A DNA stretch of 64,000 nt from Saposhnikovia divaricata (lineage: Eukaryota; Streptophyta; Magnoliopsida; Apiales; Apiaceae): assembly GCA_036435485.1 (NCBI GenBank), contig CM071598.1:177764148-177828147 (forward strand). Direction: 5' to 3'. Shown here in pieces: positions 35,925 through 46,957 of this stretch. The translations under genes were made by a program, and so were the position numbers. The notes beneath the pieces were generated by a model. It had not been told where the DNA came from, did no database searches, and saw only the letters and a program-made list of their open reading frames with translations. Positions within the stretch are counted from its first letter, which is position 1; each line of letters opens with the position of its first letter.

Positions 35925-37064
35925 TCTATACTATGTATATTATATTATCTATACTTCTATATTAAAGCCGAAACATTGAAAGTTTTGGTTTTCGGTTTGG
36001 TTATGCTAAATTTTGGTTTTCGGTTTGGTTATCCTAATTATTAAAATAAATAATTAAATTACAAAAACAACTCAAAAAGCTAATTACTAATGTTAACGTA
36101 ATTATATTCTGATTAAAATTCCTTCATCCACTTCTGCTTGGACTCTTTTTTCTGCTCCAACAACTCAATTATTTATTTTTTCTAAAGATTTTACTTCTAA
36201 TTAAAACACTTTACCATTTAATTTAAAACTAATATTACAACAATTAATATATATCCAAAATATCACACCATATCTTTCCGTAATTATTTTTAGTAGTAAT
36301 TTTTGTAATTAAAACATGGAGTACTTTTTAATTTAAAATTAATCTTGCGATCACTAATATACACCCAAAAATATCTCACCATATATACAAATCATTATTT
36401 TTATTAATAAATAACAATCGTTAGATCTAATAATAAGATATATTATATGATTAAATTAATTTATTAAAAATTCAAAGTTCGAACCCGTCAACGACATTTT
36501 TAATTTAGAATTTTACAAAATAAAATTTAAACCATGCATTTCATTATATAAATTTATATTAAATTAAAATTAAAAAATTATTAAAAATAAGGATTATATA
36601 AAAACATAATTATAATGTTAAATAAATTTTATAACCTATCAAAAGAAACCCGTGCTTCGCACGGGTTATAAGCTAGTATTATATAATAAATAAACAGGGT
36701 ATAATTTGGTTGTTTGGTTTAATTTGGTTCAAATATCTAAAAAAATAGTAACAGTTAGATATTTAGTAAATAGATAATAACCTTTAGATCTAACAATAAG
36801 GAATATTCTATATTTAAATCCCTCTTATCAAGTCGAATCCTGTCAACAACAAATTTACACTTAGATTTTATATTATTAGTTCTAATCAATACATATTATT
36901 TATTAAATAACTATTATTATTACCAATAATTTTATTAATTAATTACAAAGCTAAATTACAAAGTTAAATTATATCCATAATAAATTATTATATTATATTT
37001 TATTTAATCATATAATTTTAAAAGTATTTAAAAGTAACCGTGCTTTACACGGGTTATAAGCTAG
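35925..37064 (+). mobile_element. Helitron interrupted by another Helitron
   Basis: Starts A|TCTATACTATGTATATTAT at 35925 and ends CGTGCTTTACACGGGTTATAAGCTAG|T at 37064, with an imperfect CCGTG/CACGGG hairpin before the CTAG. Positions 35948-36676 form a second complete Helitron lying inside it. What remains is about 410 bp of non-coding sequence. The nesting is inferred from the two starts followed by two ends. Confidence 0.6.
35948..36676 (+). mobile_element. Non-autonomous Helitron, 729 bp, nested
   Basis: Starts A|TCTATACTTCTATATTAAAGC and ends GGGTTATAAGCTAG|T. The terminal hairpin is a perfect 9-bp stem AACCCGTGC-TTC-GCACGGGTT (36647-36667). The body matches the Helitron at 9977-10658 nearly throughout, so both come from one recently active family. 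No coding capacity. Confidence 0.85.
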
Positions 37065-37780
37065 TAATATTAATGATGAGATTAAAATGGTTTTTAACTC
37101 TTTTCTTTTGTTCAACCAATTAACTATTTAATTTTGTTAAAAAAATAAATTTAGACTTCGTTTAGGTGAAATAAAAAACAAATTACAATTTAAAGTTTTA
37201 TAAATTTAAATTAATATTTTAAATAGTTCTATTATTATTAAAAACACAAATATAGGATTGCACATGCAATTTATATATGTAACTAGACACTAAAAATTAA
37301 CTTTTATTTAATGAAATTTTAAAAACTTAAGTTATAATAAAACCTAGCTTTTAATTTATTTTATTTTAATACCTTTTAAACATATTACACAACAGTTTTT
37401 AAATAAAGTAAAAAAATGGTTAGTTTAAGCCTAGATAAACGTACAATTGTTCATTAAAGAACTTTGGTATTAATTTGTATTCATATTAATCTTTTTTAAA
37501 TTTGATATGAGTTAAATAACAAATAATTAGATGACAAATTACAAATATATAATAGAATTACACGTTTTATGTGGAAGTAATCTTTATACAAAAACTTTGA
37601 ATTTTTCAAAGTGAACTTATTTACTCGAGAACTTTAAATTATATTTATTTTAAATAGTTTACAAATTTATTTAAAAATAAAAATTAGATAATTATCTAAA
37701 CCAAACACAACCTTGTTTAAATAATTTAAATTTAAGTTTAAACAAATTCATAAACCGTAATCTTGACAAATTAACAAAAA
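37065..37780. other. AT-rich intergenic DNA with nothing recognised
   Basis: No gene or terminal repeat supported between the Helitron end at 37064 and the Helitron terminus at 37781. Confidence 0.35.
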
Positions 37781-37803
37781 CTAGCTTCAATTCCCGTGCG
37801 GGA
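37781..37803 (-). mobile_element. Helitron 3' terminus on the minus strand
   Basis: Read on the minus strand: AATCCCGCACGGGAATTGAAGCTAG next to T, a TCCCG-CA-CGGGA hairpin followed by CTAG. The element would run rightwards from here, but its 5' start was not found before the CACTA element at 38251, so only the terminus is called. Confidence 0.5.
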
Positions 37804-39177
37804 TTGCTTTATTTTATAATTGGTATTGCAGTTTTTCTCGTTACATTTTGTATTAATATTAGCAATTGATATTGTGACGATTAAAATTCTTTTTAGTTTA
37901 TCGCGTTCTTTTTTAACCAACGTTTATTTTGTCCCCATTTCAAGATCTCCCATTTTGGTTAAAACATTCAAATGTACCCTTTATTTTTCCAAAGTGCTCA
38001 GAGTCATGTATTTGTTGTATTTGATATAACAGAATGTCAAGTAATGCACCAGAGCCAAGAAAGTACAAAAAAAATATTGTATTAGACACATTTCTATAAA
38101 GTAAAAATACCAAATTACAGTACACAAAATTAATTTATTAAGTAGATTGCATAGCAAAAATATGTAGTTAGCAATCTGAAGTTAATGTTCCAGTATTATT
38201 TCTACAATAATGTTAGATCACTTATAATGAGTTTTAAGGCTTCTATACTTCACTACAAGAAATCTGGTACAACACCCCTCAGACAACACCCACGGAAAAA
38301 AGTGTTGCCCGAAATGATCAGACAACTAGAATTTTCGTGCTCGAAAAAGTATTGTCTAATCCTACATTCACACAATTGGCCAAAACCAAGGGTGTTGTGT
38401 AAATGCATAAGTATTTTTAGATTAGACAAGCGTTTTTTAGGTCTGTTGTCTAAGTAGCAGTCATACAATATGTTATCCATAGTGTTGTGTGACAGTTAAC
38501 CAACACACAACATTTTTTAGAAATATTATGTGAATGAAGCATAGACAATACTTCGTAAAAAGTATTGTTAAAATGACAATTTTAGAAAATAACTTTTCTG
38601 CATTTTTATAACTAAATTTTGGATTTAAAATAAATAATCAAAATAAAAACAATTATGAAAAGTAAATAAATAATTTACCTTTTTAAATAAAAAGTAATTT
38701 AGTAAATAGAAGTAAATAAGTTAAAATGTGAAAAGGTTAAAAACATTTCCTTTTTTACCTTTTTACCAAAACATGATCAAAACAATACTATTCATCACCA
38801 TCTTAAAGCTTTCATTCCAAGAACACGAAGAACACTATAATCAATCTCCAATTTCTATATGTTATTGAACACAAAATCCAACATATGATATATGAAATTG
38901 ACCAGAAAAACAAGATCTACAACATGGCATCTTCAGATTTCACAGCATACACTTTTTGCAATTTTTTTATTTTTAATCATAATAATTTCGAAAATAAATC
39001 GAATTTTAGAAAAAAATTGAAATCACCAGCACCACATCTGTTGTCAAAAACACGCAGGGTTCATTGAGAGCTTCGATTCAACTATCGGAGCGTCAAAATC
39101 CGAATTCAATAATATCTTCGAATTGGACTTTGATCTTCAAGAATAATATTTATCGAAATCTATATCATTACAATGTT

Positions 39178-40330
39178 TTCGTTTTTGCTAAAATCTCGTA
39201 CAACCCGACCTTTTTATTTTTCGATTATTTTTTTACAACACTAAAATGAGTGTTTATTAACATCCGTACGGTTGGATCATCGAAGAAATCATTCAAAAAA
39301 ATTATTCAGTGAATCTGGATCTTGTCTCATTATAGGAAGCAGCACTTTTACTACGTTTTTGTTTAGATCTCATATAATGTGGCCTTTTTAATTTTCGATT
39401 ATTTTTTTCCAGCACTAAAATGAGTGTTTATTAACTTTCGTACGGTTCGATCGTCGAAGAAATCATTCAGTGAACCTGGATCGTGCCCCGTTATAGGAAG
39501 CAACACTTTTACTACGTTTTTGTTTAGATCCCGTACAATGTGGCCTTTTAATTTTTTCGATTATTTTTTCCCAACACTAAAATGAGTGTTTATTAACATT
39601 CGTACGATTCGATCGTCGAAGAAATCATTCAAAAAATTATTCAATGAACCTGGATCGTGCCCCATTATAGGAAGCAGCACTTTTACTACATTTTGTTAAA
39701 ATCTCGTACAACCTGGCTTTTTTATTTTTCGATTATTTTTTCCTAACACTAAAATGAGTGTTTATTAACATTCGTACGGTTCGATCGTCGAAGAAATCAT
39801 TCAAAAAATTATTCAGTGAACCTAGATCGTGCCTCGTTATAGGAAGCAGCACTTTTACTACATTTTTTTAAAATCTCGTACAACTTGGCGTTTTTATATT
39901 TCGATTATTTTTTTCCAACACTAAAATGAGTGTTTATTAAATTTCGTACGGTTCGATCGTCGAAGAAATCATTCAAAAAAATTATTCGGTGAACCTGGGT
40001 CGTGCCCCGTTATAGGAAGCAACACTTTTACTACGTTTTGTTAAAATCTCGTACAACCTGGCCTTTTTATTTTTCGATTATTTTTACCAACACTAAAATT
40101 AGTGTTTATTAACTTTCCTACAGTTCAATCGTCGAAGAAATCATTCAAAAAAATTATTCAAGTAACTTGGATCGTGCCCCGTTATAGGAAGTAGTACTTT
40201 TACTACCTTTTTGTTAAAATCTCGTACAACATGACCTTTTTATTTTTGATTATTTTTTCCCTACACTAAAAGGAGTATCTACATACATCTATACGGTTCG
40301 ATCATCGAAAAAATCATTAAAATTCATTTA
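39178..40330 (+). repeat. Tandem array of about 172 bp units inside the CACTA element
   Basis: About seven units. The word AAAATGAGTGTTTATT (or a variant) recurs at 39243, 39417, 39579, 39751, 39923, 40095 and 40268, so the period is 162-174 bp and mostly 172. Each unit also has CGTACGGTTCGATCGTCGAA, GAAATCATTCAAAAAA, CGTTATAGGAAGCAGCAC and TTAAAATCTCGTACAAC. Units differ by several percent. The size is close to plant centromeric satellites, but the array is short and sits in a transposon. Confidence 0.9.
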
Positions 40331-40413
40331 TTAATAGATCGTTATTTTATGAGTATCTATTAATAGATCATACAAAATGTATTTTTTACTTTTTAATTAC
40401 TTTTAGACATAAC

Positions 40414-40458
<45 letters not shown>

Positions 40459-40460
40459 TA

Positions 40461-40641
40461 GGGAGCCTGAGATATATCTCAGGTAAGTTCCCTGAGATAA
40501 CTACTTTTTACATATAAAAATGGGGTGGGTATTTTAGTAATTTCAAAAAAATTTAATTAGCCCTGCGGGCCCAGCATGATTTAAAGAATATTTTATATGC
40601 ATCTTAGGAAAAGTTCCCTAAGATATATCTCATGGTCCTTT
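40461..40641 (+). mobile_element. MITE, family sharing CTCAGG ends (copy 2, best preserved)
   Basis: Left end GGGAGCCTGAGATATATCTC and the inverted right end AGGACCATGAGATATATCTT form imperfect terminal repeats. A second inner inverted segment is AAGTTCCCTGAGAT / AACTTTTCCTAAGAT. About 180 bp, inserted in an AT/AG microsatellite. Related copies lie at 9168-9357 and 46524-46675. Confidence 0.75.
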
Positions 40642-40642
40642 T

Positions 40643-40647
<5 letters not shown>

Positions 40648-40680
<33 letters not shown>

Positions 40681-40715
40681 TTAACAAATAATATAACATT
40701 TATTTTACAAATCTA

Positions 40716-40763
<48 letters not shown>
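40648..40763. repeat. AT microsatellites
   Basis: Two long (AT)n runs, about 40648-40676 and 40720-40763, separated by a 40-bp AT-rich spacer, beside the MITE. Confidence 0.9.
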
Positions 40764-40772
<9 letters not shown>

Positions 40773-41375
40773 AATTCTACAAATCTCGAAAAATTTCCTT
40801 GTCCAAATTTTATATCCCTACGTTAATCTAATTCATATTGCCGCTCATTACTTCTATTCCTACATTATTCCAAACCCAAAATTTCATTTCCCCCTTCTTC
40901 CCACCCCTAATTATTTTACAGGCGCTCAAAAATTCCCCCCTTTCTGAAAACCTTCTCAAAATTTCCCCCCATTCTACCTTCACTAATATATTTCCCATCT
41001 TATACCCCCTCACATCAACATCTCGCTGAAACACTCTCTAACAATCTAGGGCTTCAATTTGGTGCATCAATTTAGAGATTTAGATTTAGGGATTGGGTAC
41101 TTGAGGGTTTAATTTTGATTTGGGTTCAAGCTTTGATTGGATTCAAGGATTTGGGTTCAAGCTTCGATTGGATTCAAGGATTTGTGGTATGTTACATATT
41201 TTTCGGTACGTTGGATTCTTTGTTTTTTATCATATGTAGAAGCGGAAATGAGACTTGTCACTAGGCTATCAACAACGAATTCTTGTTTTTGTTATTTTAG
41301 TTTAGGATTTAAATTAGTTGAAATAATTGATGCACTCTTTACAAGGTTGATGAGATTTGTTTCAAACTTTTGTAG

Positions 41376-41482
41376 GAGTTGAAGGTGTTGAAACTGATTG
41401 CAAGAGTCAAAAGGTTGTAGTGAAAGGAGAGAAAGCAGATCCAGTTAAAGTGCTTGAGAGAGTTCAGAGAATGAAAGGTAAA
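41376..41482 (+). pseudogene. Captured exon of a heavy-metal-associated (HIPP) protein gene
   Basis: After an intron-like acceptor TTTTGTAG the frame gives VEGVETDCKSQKVVVKGEKA and continues DPVKVLERVQR. This is the second half of an HMA domain as found in heavy-metal-associated isoprenylated plant proteins, where an intron lies just before the GVEGV segment. The metal-binding CxxC half and the prenylated tail are missing. About 36 residues, directly followed by a splice-donor-like GGTAAATG. It is a fragment and cannot act as a metal chaperone. Confidence 0.8.
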
Positions 41483-41485
41483 TGA

Positions 41486-42931
41486 AAGGTAAACAGAGAA
41501 TGAAAGGTCTTAAACGGAGCACATTCATTAACGTCTTCCTGTTCTTCAGTATAATTGAGCCTTTTTATCTCTCTGTGTGTCTAGCATCGATGTCCCACTG
41601 CAAAACCCATAAAGATGTCATCACTATGCTTTTGAAGTCTTCCTTAACTTGATTTACTATATAGTGTTCTAAATATTTGGTGAAAATTGCAGGTTCTGGG
41701 ACCTTAATTGGAGCAATCCAGAAAGTACACAAACAAGAGGAAAATTTGATATGTACTCTCTTTCTCTATATATTTATATGTTACATGAGTAGTTACATGC
41801 TGTCAGTAACTTCAGAGTTGTTATATCATGGCTTTGGCACCAATTTGGTAGGGTACTAACATGAATCGAATGTTGGAATGTGTAGTCTCTCTCTATTTAT
41901 ATATCATATGTGCAATTGCATGCTATCAGTAACGTTAAAGTTGTTATATCATCGCACTGTCACCAATATGTTATCCTAATATGTATTGAATGTTGAATGA
42001 CTGTTTAGGATCAATGGAACAAATGAACAATCTTTGAGATTATTGTGCAGAATGAAGAACAAGTAGAACTCTCATACAAAAGACCGTGGGATTCGTCATT
42101 AAAGGACGAGCATTCCCCTCTATATATTGATAAGAGGTTTCTTTTTAAGTCTATATAAAGAAGATGGAAACTATTTTGGCAATGATGATTCTTGCGACTA
42201 AAAATGTTGTGTGGATGTTTTAGGTTCATTATGCTTTCTGGTTCTTCAGGTTTCTACTCTTATGCCATATATGAACATCGAGCGGACATGCCTCCCTTTA
42301 GCCTCAATGAAGCAAGGCTGGTCTTCATGCTCAAGATAGAAAAGTACAACTTTTACCTTTGAATTTTAATTATGATTTTTAAAGAATTTGATTGATATTG
42401 AAGTCGATGGATTCTGGCTATGTTTATGAAAATCATTAATGCTTTTATTCCCATGCAAGAGAAGGCTGATCTCTTCAAAAATTCAAATTAGCTTTCTGTA
42501 TTATTTTGATAGAAAAACCAAATCAGTTGGTCTGGATTCCAAAAGATTCATTGGATAGGTACCACAGATTTGCAATTTCTTTTATCCTTGTATTAGTATT
42601 TTCTTTACCTTTGGGTTTGCATATACCTGCAAAAATTACTAGTATTCTATGCAAAACTATTTGATACTGATGTGAAGGTTAGTTTCATAAATCTGATTCT
42701 GCATGCAGTTGTCGTATGAGTCAGACTAGCTGAACTTGCAACAACCCTTTAGTATTTTCTGTAAAAGAGCTAAAGCAGAGAGTTTCTTTAAAATTATCGT
42801 CCTGCAATTTAATAATAAATTGCCAAGGTGAAAACCTAATGCATAGATTCATGTAAATCAGATTTGCTCTGTAAAATGCCTAGCAATTTTCACCAAATGT
42901 CCTTAACTTTTCAAATAGCCGAGACTTGCAG
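41486..42931 (+). other. CACTA interior, further possible captured DNA
   Basis: Not AT-simple like the surrounding transposons and organised like gene DNA, with acceptor-like TTGCAG (41688) and short open stretches such as QVELSYKRPWDSSLKDEHSP near 42057-42116. I could not assign a donor gene. A 31-bp tandem duplication of GGGTTCAAGCTT-GATTGGATTCAAGGATTT lies just upstream at 41120-41182. Confidence 0.4.
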
Positions 42932-43347
42932 AGTTGGAAACAAGGGCAGTAAATGACATGTTTGTCGTTCTTTCAGATATTTGGTTGGACAATGAGGATG
43001 TATGCATGCAATTGCTAATTCATTTTAGTTGTTACTTATTGTCCGTTTTATCTATTATTCCAAATTGGAAAACTATGGTCTAACATCATGTTCAATTTGT
43101 TTATAGACTATGAAAAACCTGCAGACTGTCCTTGATGGTTATGAGAATGTAGAAGTGGTTCCTTCTTTGTTTGTCTTTATGGGAAATTTCTGCTCCCATC
43201 CATGTAACCTTTCTTTTAGTTCTTACTCAACAGTCAGGTAAGTACTCTGATATGTTGTTCTTAATATGTTCATCCAATTTTGTTTATCATAACTAAAAAA
43301 TAGCAAAATTTGCTTTACAGATCGCAATTCGGGAAACTAGGGCAAAC
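42932..43347 (+). pseudogene. Captured exons of DNA polymerase epsilon subunit 2 gene (DPB2-like)
   Basis: Three exon pieces with intact-looking splice borders. 42932-42999 gives AVNDMFVVLSDIWLDNED. 43107-43237 gives LQTVLDGYENVEVVPSLFVF and then MGNFCSHPCNLSF. 43321-43347 gives SQFGKLGQ. The SDIWLDNE and PSLFVFMGNF segments are hallmarks of the phosphoesterase-like B subunit of replicative polymerase epsilon. Introns are retained, so the piece was captured as DNA and not from mRNA. Only about 75 of more than 500 residues are present. Confidence 0.85.
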
Positions 43348-43373
43348 ATTTATACTGTTTTCTTGTTCTACAG

Positions 43374-43975
43374 GACAATGATGAATTTTTTGAATTACTA
43401 TCTTCAAAGTTTTTGTCAGAATCTAGATACTCAATATCTGTCCAGGCAGCTGCTGTGAGGGTTCTTTTCAGCTGTTCATTGACGTGGATGGTATGATATT
43501 TCTAATGGTCTTCCTTCAACCTTTAACATCAACTTGATAAACTGCACAGACATTCAACCTTTAACCTTTACCCTTCTCATGATTTTGTACTTGCATACCA
43601 GCATCCCCATATTTTTGAAGAAAATGTGTTGGAGAACATAAATGGTTGGGTGGTAAATGATGCTTCTAGGTCTTCTGGTAAGGATCATGAATCAAACAGT
43701 GATCATGGACTGCGAAAATCCTCCGAGGCTGAAATGTTAAGGACCTATTCTACTGGACTTCTTGCTATATGTTTGGTCGGGTATGCTCTTTAACCTGGTT
43801 CTTAAACGTTATTATACATAGCAGTAATTTAAAGTTGTAAATAATGTCGGCAGTGGTGGTCAAATTGTTGAAGATGTGTTAAAATCTGGATTGTCAGCGA
43901 AGTTGATTCGATATCTTCGTATCCGGTCTCTAGGGGAGCCAAATAGAAAAGATGCAAACCATTCAAGTAGTTGAA
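43374..43975 (+). pseudogene. Captured exons of a DCAF1-like (CUL4 substrate receptor) gene
   Basis: Exon 43374-43490 gives a segment with FLSESRYSISVQAAAVRVLF. Exon 43602-43780 gives HPHIFEENVLENINGWV, later SEAEMLRTYSTGLLAICLVG. Exon 43854-43975 gives GGQIVEDVLKSGLSAKLIRY and a stop. These match the N-terminal armadillo-like region of plant DDB1-CUL4-associated factor 1 as I know it. Introns carry GT-AG borders and frames are open, which suggests recent capture. The WD40 part that binds DDB1 is absent. Confidence 0.8.
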
Positions 43976-44007
43976 TCAGCAGCAAAGATGCTCTATGGTC
44001 TTATTCA

Positions 44008-44121
44008 TGCCTCGAGTACAAGGTTCTGAAGGAGAAGGTAAAAGAAATCAACTAGAAGGATGCTCAATTCTATGGAAATATGTTTGCCAAACTGAACAAG
44101 CTGGAGCCTTTTGACACAGAA
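44008..44121 (+). pseudogene. Captured exon of an FKBP62/65-type immunophilin gene
   Basis: The frame gives CLEYKVLKEKVKEIN, a stop (TAG), then KDAQFYGNMFAKLNKLEPFD, up to a donor-like GTGAGT. This is the C-terminal end of the TPR and calmodulin-binding region of plant multi-domain FKBP peptidyl-prolyl isomerases. About 38 residues with one in-frame stop; the isomerase domains are absent. Confidence 0.7.
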
Positions 44122-44816
44122 GTGAGTATTTGATGGTCATACTCACATTAGTTAGCATAGAAGAAAATAAAAAGTTTCGAAAGCCTAGAAATGAGGCTGG
44201 AGGCAACCCACCAAGTGGTCTAAAGAATTTTGTATCGGTAGTAGCTTTGTTGTGATTAATATTGATGGTAGTTTCTGTTTAGATGAATATTGGTTTTGAT
44301 TAAAATGGTTAGTTGCTAGTATTGTATAAACTTTTATTTTTATTGTAAATAAAAGTATTGCTTCATTTATCATTAGCCATTGTTATTATCTTTGATAAAA
44401 ACTAGTTAAAATGTCATTAGACAATGGATAAAACAAATCGTTTTTGCTAAGAAACCGTTGTCTGTAGTGACTTACAACAACAGCCCTGATCAAGTAAAGG
44501 ATTGTATCTTTTGCACTTCAACAATAGGCTTTCTTTTAAAAACCATTGTCTTTACTGCTTAAAACAACAATATATTCGTTAAAACGTGTTGCATTATTGG
44601 AGCTTTGACAACAGGTTTCCAAAGAAGTGTTGTTGTTTCTGGGTATCAGACAACTCTTTTTCAGGTGGCTTTTACTTGTCTTTCAACTCTCACACAACAG
44701 TTTGCTGTGTGTTGTCTGAGGTGTGTATCAGACGACTTCTCAATAGTCAACAGTTTTTGGTACATTCAGACAACACGTTTTGAGTGTCGTCTAAAGCAAA
44801 AATCCTTGTAGTGCTT

Positions 44817-45400
44817 GTGCGAGGCACAAACTTCTTCGAATGCTTACTTAATTCCAATGTAACGAAAGTGTTATAATTAAGTAGATAGCATTAAATAAAC
44901 ATATTAAATACGAATTTTAATTGATGTATATTAATGAATGCACATATTAAATACGAATTTTAATTGATGTGTATTAATGAATGCAGAGGATTAAAATAGT
45001 AATTTTAGATGGATTAAAATGGTACATGTTGTGGTATTATATATATAATAATAGATGGTTGGGCATTTTCGTATGTAGTATATTGGATGCGCACACATGA
45101 ATTAAGGGTAATTAAGAATGTATACATATCAGTTTCTTAAATAAATAAATATCAAGCACATATTTATTTTTACTCAAACTCGAATTTTTATAAAAGAATC
45201 TTAGTTAATGAATAGGTGGCCAAAAGGATTGTTTACGATAGATTGTTAGAAAGAAACAGAGAGATTATTTTCCTGTTTTTTTTCCATTTTTTAGAAAATT
45301 TTTATTTATTTATATTTTTTAATTTACATAACTTTTTCTTGTTTTGAATGAAGTTTGATGGTTTTTTTTATTAATAAATAACTTTTCCTTGTTAAATTAA
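44817..45400. other. AT-rich intergenic DNA between the CACTA element and repeat block B
   Basis: No gene seen. A duplicated CATATTAAATACGAATTTTA word occurs at about 44897 and 44942 (45-bp tandem). Confidence 0.4.
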
Positions 45401-45409
45401 ATCGATGGG

Positions 45410-46180
45410 TCGAGAAAAAATTGTGATCAATCTTTTCTAATTTAAAGTGAAGGCACCAGATAATATACATATACTGATCCAGTAATAAAGATTACAGATT
45501 TGAGGAATTCAAGAGATGTATACAACTGTGTTAGCTTAGTTTTTCTTTTCTGAAGCTAGGTAAAGAAATACTGTGCTTCTGTTGCATGGGTTGGATGTTT
45601 GATATTTCAAAATGATTATCTGCAGAGGACTATGGTCTGACTCACTGATAGTAGCTTTATTTACGGTTCCATTCATTTCTACTCACTTACTATTTCGGGT
45701 GTCCATCATTTTTACTCATTCCAAAAATAGTATAGTTTTAATATTAAAAAATACTATTACATCCACTAACTTTCCTCTACTATCTATAAAACACTATTAC
45801 ACCCACTATTTTCATCCAATATCTTAAATCTATTATTGAATATTGATAGTTCCTACCACTTTATCCACTTTTCATCTAACTTTACCCATTTTTCATACAT
45901 TTTCTTGATCTCCCCAACCAAATCAAGTGAGCCATATTCAGTGGGAAGGAGGAAGTATTTAATAAAGAAAGTCATGATTCGGATGATTTGGATGGAAGAA
46001 ATATTGGTCTAAAATGTAAGTAAATCACGTGTGTAAACTTGACATTAGTAGTTGACAAGAAATTATTTACTTACAGAGAGATCTTGACTCTCATTTTTTC
46101 CAAACGGAGAGATCTACTCTCATTTTTTCCAAGTTTTTGTCTAATTATGTTGGTGGGATACAGCATGATGCATAACCTTT
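45410..46180. repeat. Repeat block B, right part (second copy of about 660-965)
   Basis: Matches 680-965 in order: CAGTAATAAAGATTAC, GAATTCAAGAGAT, a GGGTTGGATGTTTGATATT segment, AGTAGCTTTATTT, GGAAGAAATATTGGTCTAAA, GTAAATCACGTGTGTAAAC, GATCTTGACTCTCATTT. A Stowaway MITE (45664-45955) interrupts this copy only. Confidence 0.7.
45664..45955. mobile_element. Stowaway-like MITE
   Basis: About 290 bp between TA dinucleotides (45662-45663 and 45956-45957). The left end CGGTTCCATTCATTTCTACT and the inverted right end CTTCCTCCTTCCCACTGAAT resemble the CTCCCTCCGTYCC ends of plant Stowaway elements. Block A lacks this segment at the same point (after AGTAGCTTTATTT), which supports it as an insertion. 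A 71-codon frame inside is incidental. Confidence 0.7.
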
Positions 46181-46523
46181 ACATGCATGTCTACTTTTTG
46201 TTCGTCTGCACTCAGTGCTGGCTTTAGTTTTTACCATTAAAATTGATGTTTGTGAAGTATTATGGGTTGGTTTAGGGTATCTTAAAATAAAGGTAAGTGT
46301 CATATAAGTGATAAGTAATTTTGAATCATAAATTTTTTAGGTATTTGGATAATTTTACTTATAAGCTGGTGATGTGTTTGGTAAATTAAATTTATAAGTT
46401 AAAAAGATTATATAAATTACAAAAATTTATTTTTTAAAATTTATGTACTAATTTTTTGGTTAATACTATCAATTAATAATATTGCATTGATAATTTTTTT
46501 TTAGTTTAAAGATATAGAGGTTA

Positions 46524-46675
46524 GGGAGCCTGAGATGTATCTCAGGTAAGTTCCTCATATACATGGGATTTATATGCAAATATGGGGTGGACATTTTTGT
46601 AAAATCATAATTTTTTAATTAGTCTTGTGGGTCCAATCAAATTTAAAGTATAGTTTTTAAGTATCTCTGACATAC
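46524..46675 (+). mobile_element. MITE, family sharing CTCAGG ends (copy 3, right end lost)
   Basis: Begins GGGAGCCTGAGATGTATCTC and continues AGGTAAGTTCC, ATGGGGTGGACATTTTTGTAAAATC and GTGGGTCCAATCAAATTT, as in copies 9168-9357 and 40461-40641. The inverted right end is missing; the LINE leader follows. Confidence 0.7.
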
Positions 46676-46957
46676 ACTTCTTCACTATCAACTATATGCC
46701 CCATGGATAATGAGAAAATGCTAAAGAGAGAAAATGCTCCTCCTTCTCTCTAGAAACCCAAAATCCCGCCCAAGCCTTTCAAACACTATTACATCTCCCG
46801 CCCACCGGAAACAACCAAACCTACTACCGTTGACCAAACTCTCCACCACCAAAACTTACTCCACTCTCCTCACGCTCCAAATATTTCGAACCTTCTCACT
46901 CTCCTCTGTCACCCTTTCTACTTCTTTTATCCGATATGTTAACCTTGTTTTTTTCCG

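Larger units (their letters stand above)
38251..44813 (+). mobile_element. CACTA transposon carrying host gene fragments, 6.6 kb
   Basis: Ends CACTACAAGAAATCTGG (left) and, inverted, CACTACAAGGATTTTTG (right), with the 3-bp target duplication CTT at 38248-38250 and 44814-44816. Both ends have many subterminal repeats of the GACAACA/TGTTGTC word (38275-38570 and 44395-44795), the likely transposase sites. No transposase is present. In its place the interior holds a 172-bp satellite array, a MITE, and a mosaic of exons and introns from at least four unrelated host genes, all in the same orientation (41376-44121). It is therefore a non-autonomous Pack-CACTA element. Confidence 0.9.

Noticed and set aside
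39178..40330. Regular repeat array considered as a CRISPR-like array
   Set aside because: Units are whole 172-bp tandem repeats with no unique spacers, inside a plant transposon.
40430..40763. TATATA runs considered as promoters
   Set aside because: They are AT microsatellites next to a MITE, without a gene positioned to use them.
41376..44121. Exon pieces considered as one novel multi-exon gene
   Set aside because: The pieces match unrelated protein families, include stops and lie between CACTA ends, so transposon capture is the simpler reading.
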